Positions 15,089 through 15,457 of a DNA stretch of 15,457 nucleotides are shown in pieces. Under the pieces are notes generated by a model. It had not been told where the DNA came from. It ran no database searches and saw nothing but the letters and a program-made list of their open reading frames with translations. How positions within the stretch are numbered: the stretch's first letter is position 1; each line of letters opens with the position of its first letter. Source of the stretch: Pseudomonadota bacterium (lineage in GTDB: Bacteria > Pseudomonadota > Alphaproteobacteria > Caulobacterales > Caulobacteraceae); assembly GCA_023436945.1 (NCBI GenBank), contig JAEZHG010000094.1, positions 1 to 15,457 of the forward strand. Reading direction: 5' to 3'. A program made the translations under genes and the position numbers.

Positions 15089-15457
15089 TCAGCCTCTCAG
15101 CCCTTCATGAACAATGGCACCGCCGTGTGTGACCACTGCGGCTTTCAGGATTTCTTCTTCCAGATCAAGACTTAACGCCCCGTCCTTGATGACCAGTCCA
15201 AGGAAGGCCACCAGATTGCGGGCGTAAAGGGCGCTGGCGTCTGCGGCGATACGTCCGGCCAGATTGGACCAGCCGACGATCTTTACGCCATTGGCCGTGG
15301 TGACGATCTGATCGGCTTGCGAGCCTTCGACATTGCCGCCCGCCTCGACCGCCAGATCGACAATGACCGACCCGGCCTTCATCGAGGCCACATGGGCCGC
15401 GCTAAGTAGTTTCGGTGCAGGACGGCCCGGTATCAGGGCCGTGGTGATGACGATGTC
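15089..15457 (-). CDS. pntAA: NAD(P) transhydrogenase subunit alpha part 1 (NAD-binding), 5' end cut by window edge
   Basis: C-terminal 122 residues of the soluble NAD-binding domain I, open at the right edge. The visible part begins [20 protein letters not shown] and continues with [40 protein letters not shown] and [12 protein letters not shown], all landmarks of PntA domain I and its alanine-dehydrogenase-like fold. It ends with [15 protein letters not shown]. The missing start, about 250 residues of protein, and the operon promoter lie beyond the right edge. This is the first gene of the pnt operon seen here. Confidence 0.95.
   Translation of the reverse strand, partial: DIVITTALIPGRPAPKLLSAAHVASMKAGSVIVDLAVEAGGNVEGSQADQIVTTANGVKIVGWSNLAGRIAADASALYARNLVAFLGLVIKDGALSLDLEEEILKAAVVTHGGAIVHEGLRG

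Overview
The window reads as ordinary chromosomal DNA of a GC-rich alphaproteobacterium, most likely in the Caulobacterales. This rests on the phoR-pstC gene order, on an isocitrate lyase gene divergent from a RamB/ScfR-type regulator, and on a split pntAA/pntAB/pntB transhydrogenase. The genus cannot be fixed from the sequence alone. Coding density is high, no gap between genes exceeds about 210 bases, and I see no mobile element, CRISPR array, tRNA or rRNA.

Layout. (1) 1-2805, minus strand: phosphate-starvation genes. phoR is followed by pstC, which runs off the left edge, with a well-formed Pho box between them. (2) 3012-5273, plus strand: a large hybrid histidine kinase with a multi-pass membrane sensor resembling a decayed MHYT domain, plus PAS, kinase and receiver domains, divergent from phoR. 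(3) 5282-8488: a glyoxylate-shunt unit. aceA (isocitrate lyase) and a 69-residue protein of unknown function form a minus-strand operon with an intercistronic hairpin and a clear intrinsic terminator. The regulator gene diverges from it across a region carrying repeated GTCACA/TGTGAC operators. (4) 8480-11423: a lipoprotein with a gluzincin metallopeptidase signature, a WYL-domain regulator, and a small unknown protein divergent from the regulator. (5) 11438-12310: a short cupin_5/DUF985-type protein and a small lipoprotein. (6) 12359-15457, minus strand: the proton-translocating NAD(P) transhydrogenase operon in the order pntAA (cut by the right edge), pntAB, two tiny three-helix membrane proteins, a small exported protein, then pntB.

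How the parts fit. Three themes recur: phosphate sensing and uptake (phoR, pstC), growth on C2 compounds or fatty acids (aceA and its RamB-like regulator), and NADPH/NADH balance (pnt).

The least explained elements are the three small genes inserted between pntAB and pntB, the 69-residue gene transcribed with aceA, and the kinase whose MHYT-like sensor has lost most of its signature residues. None of these is shown to be a new system by the sequence alone, but each is a specific testable candidate.
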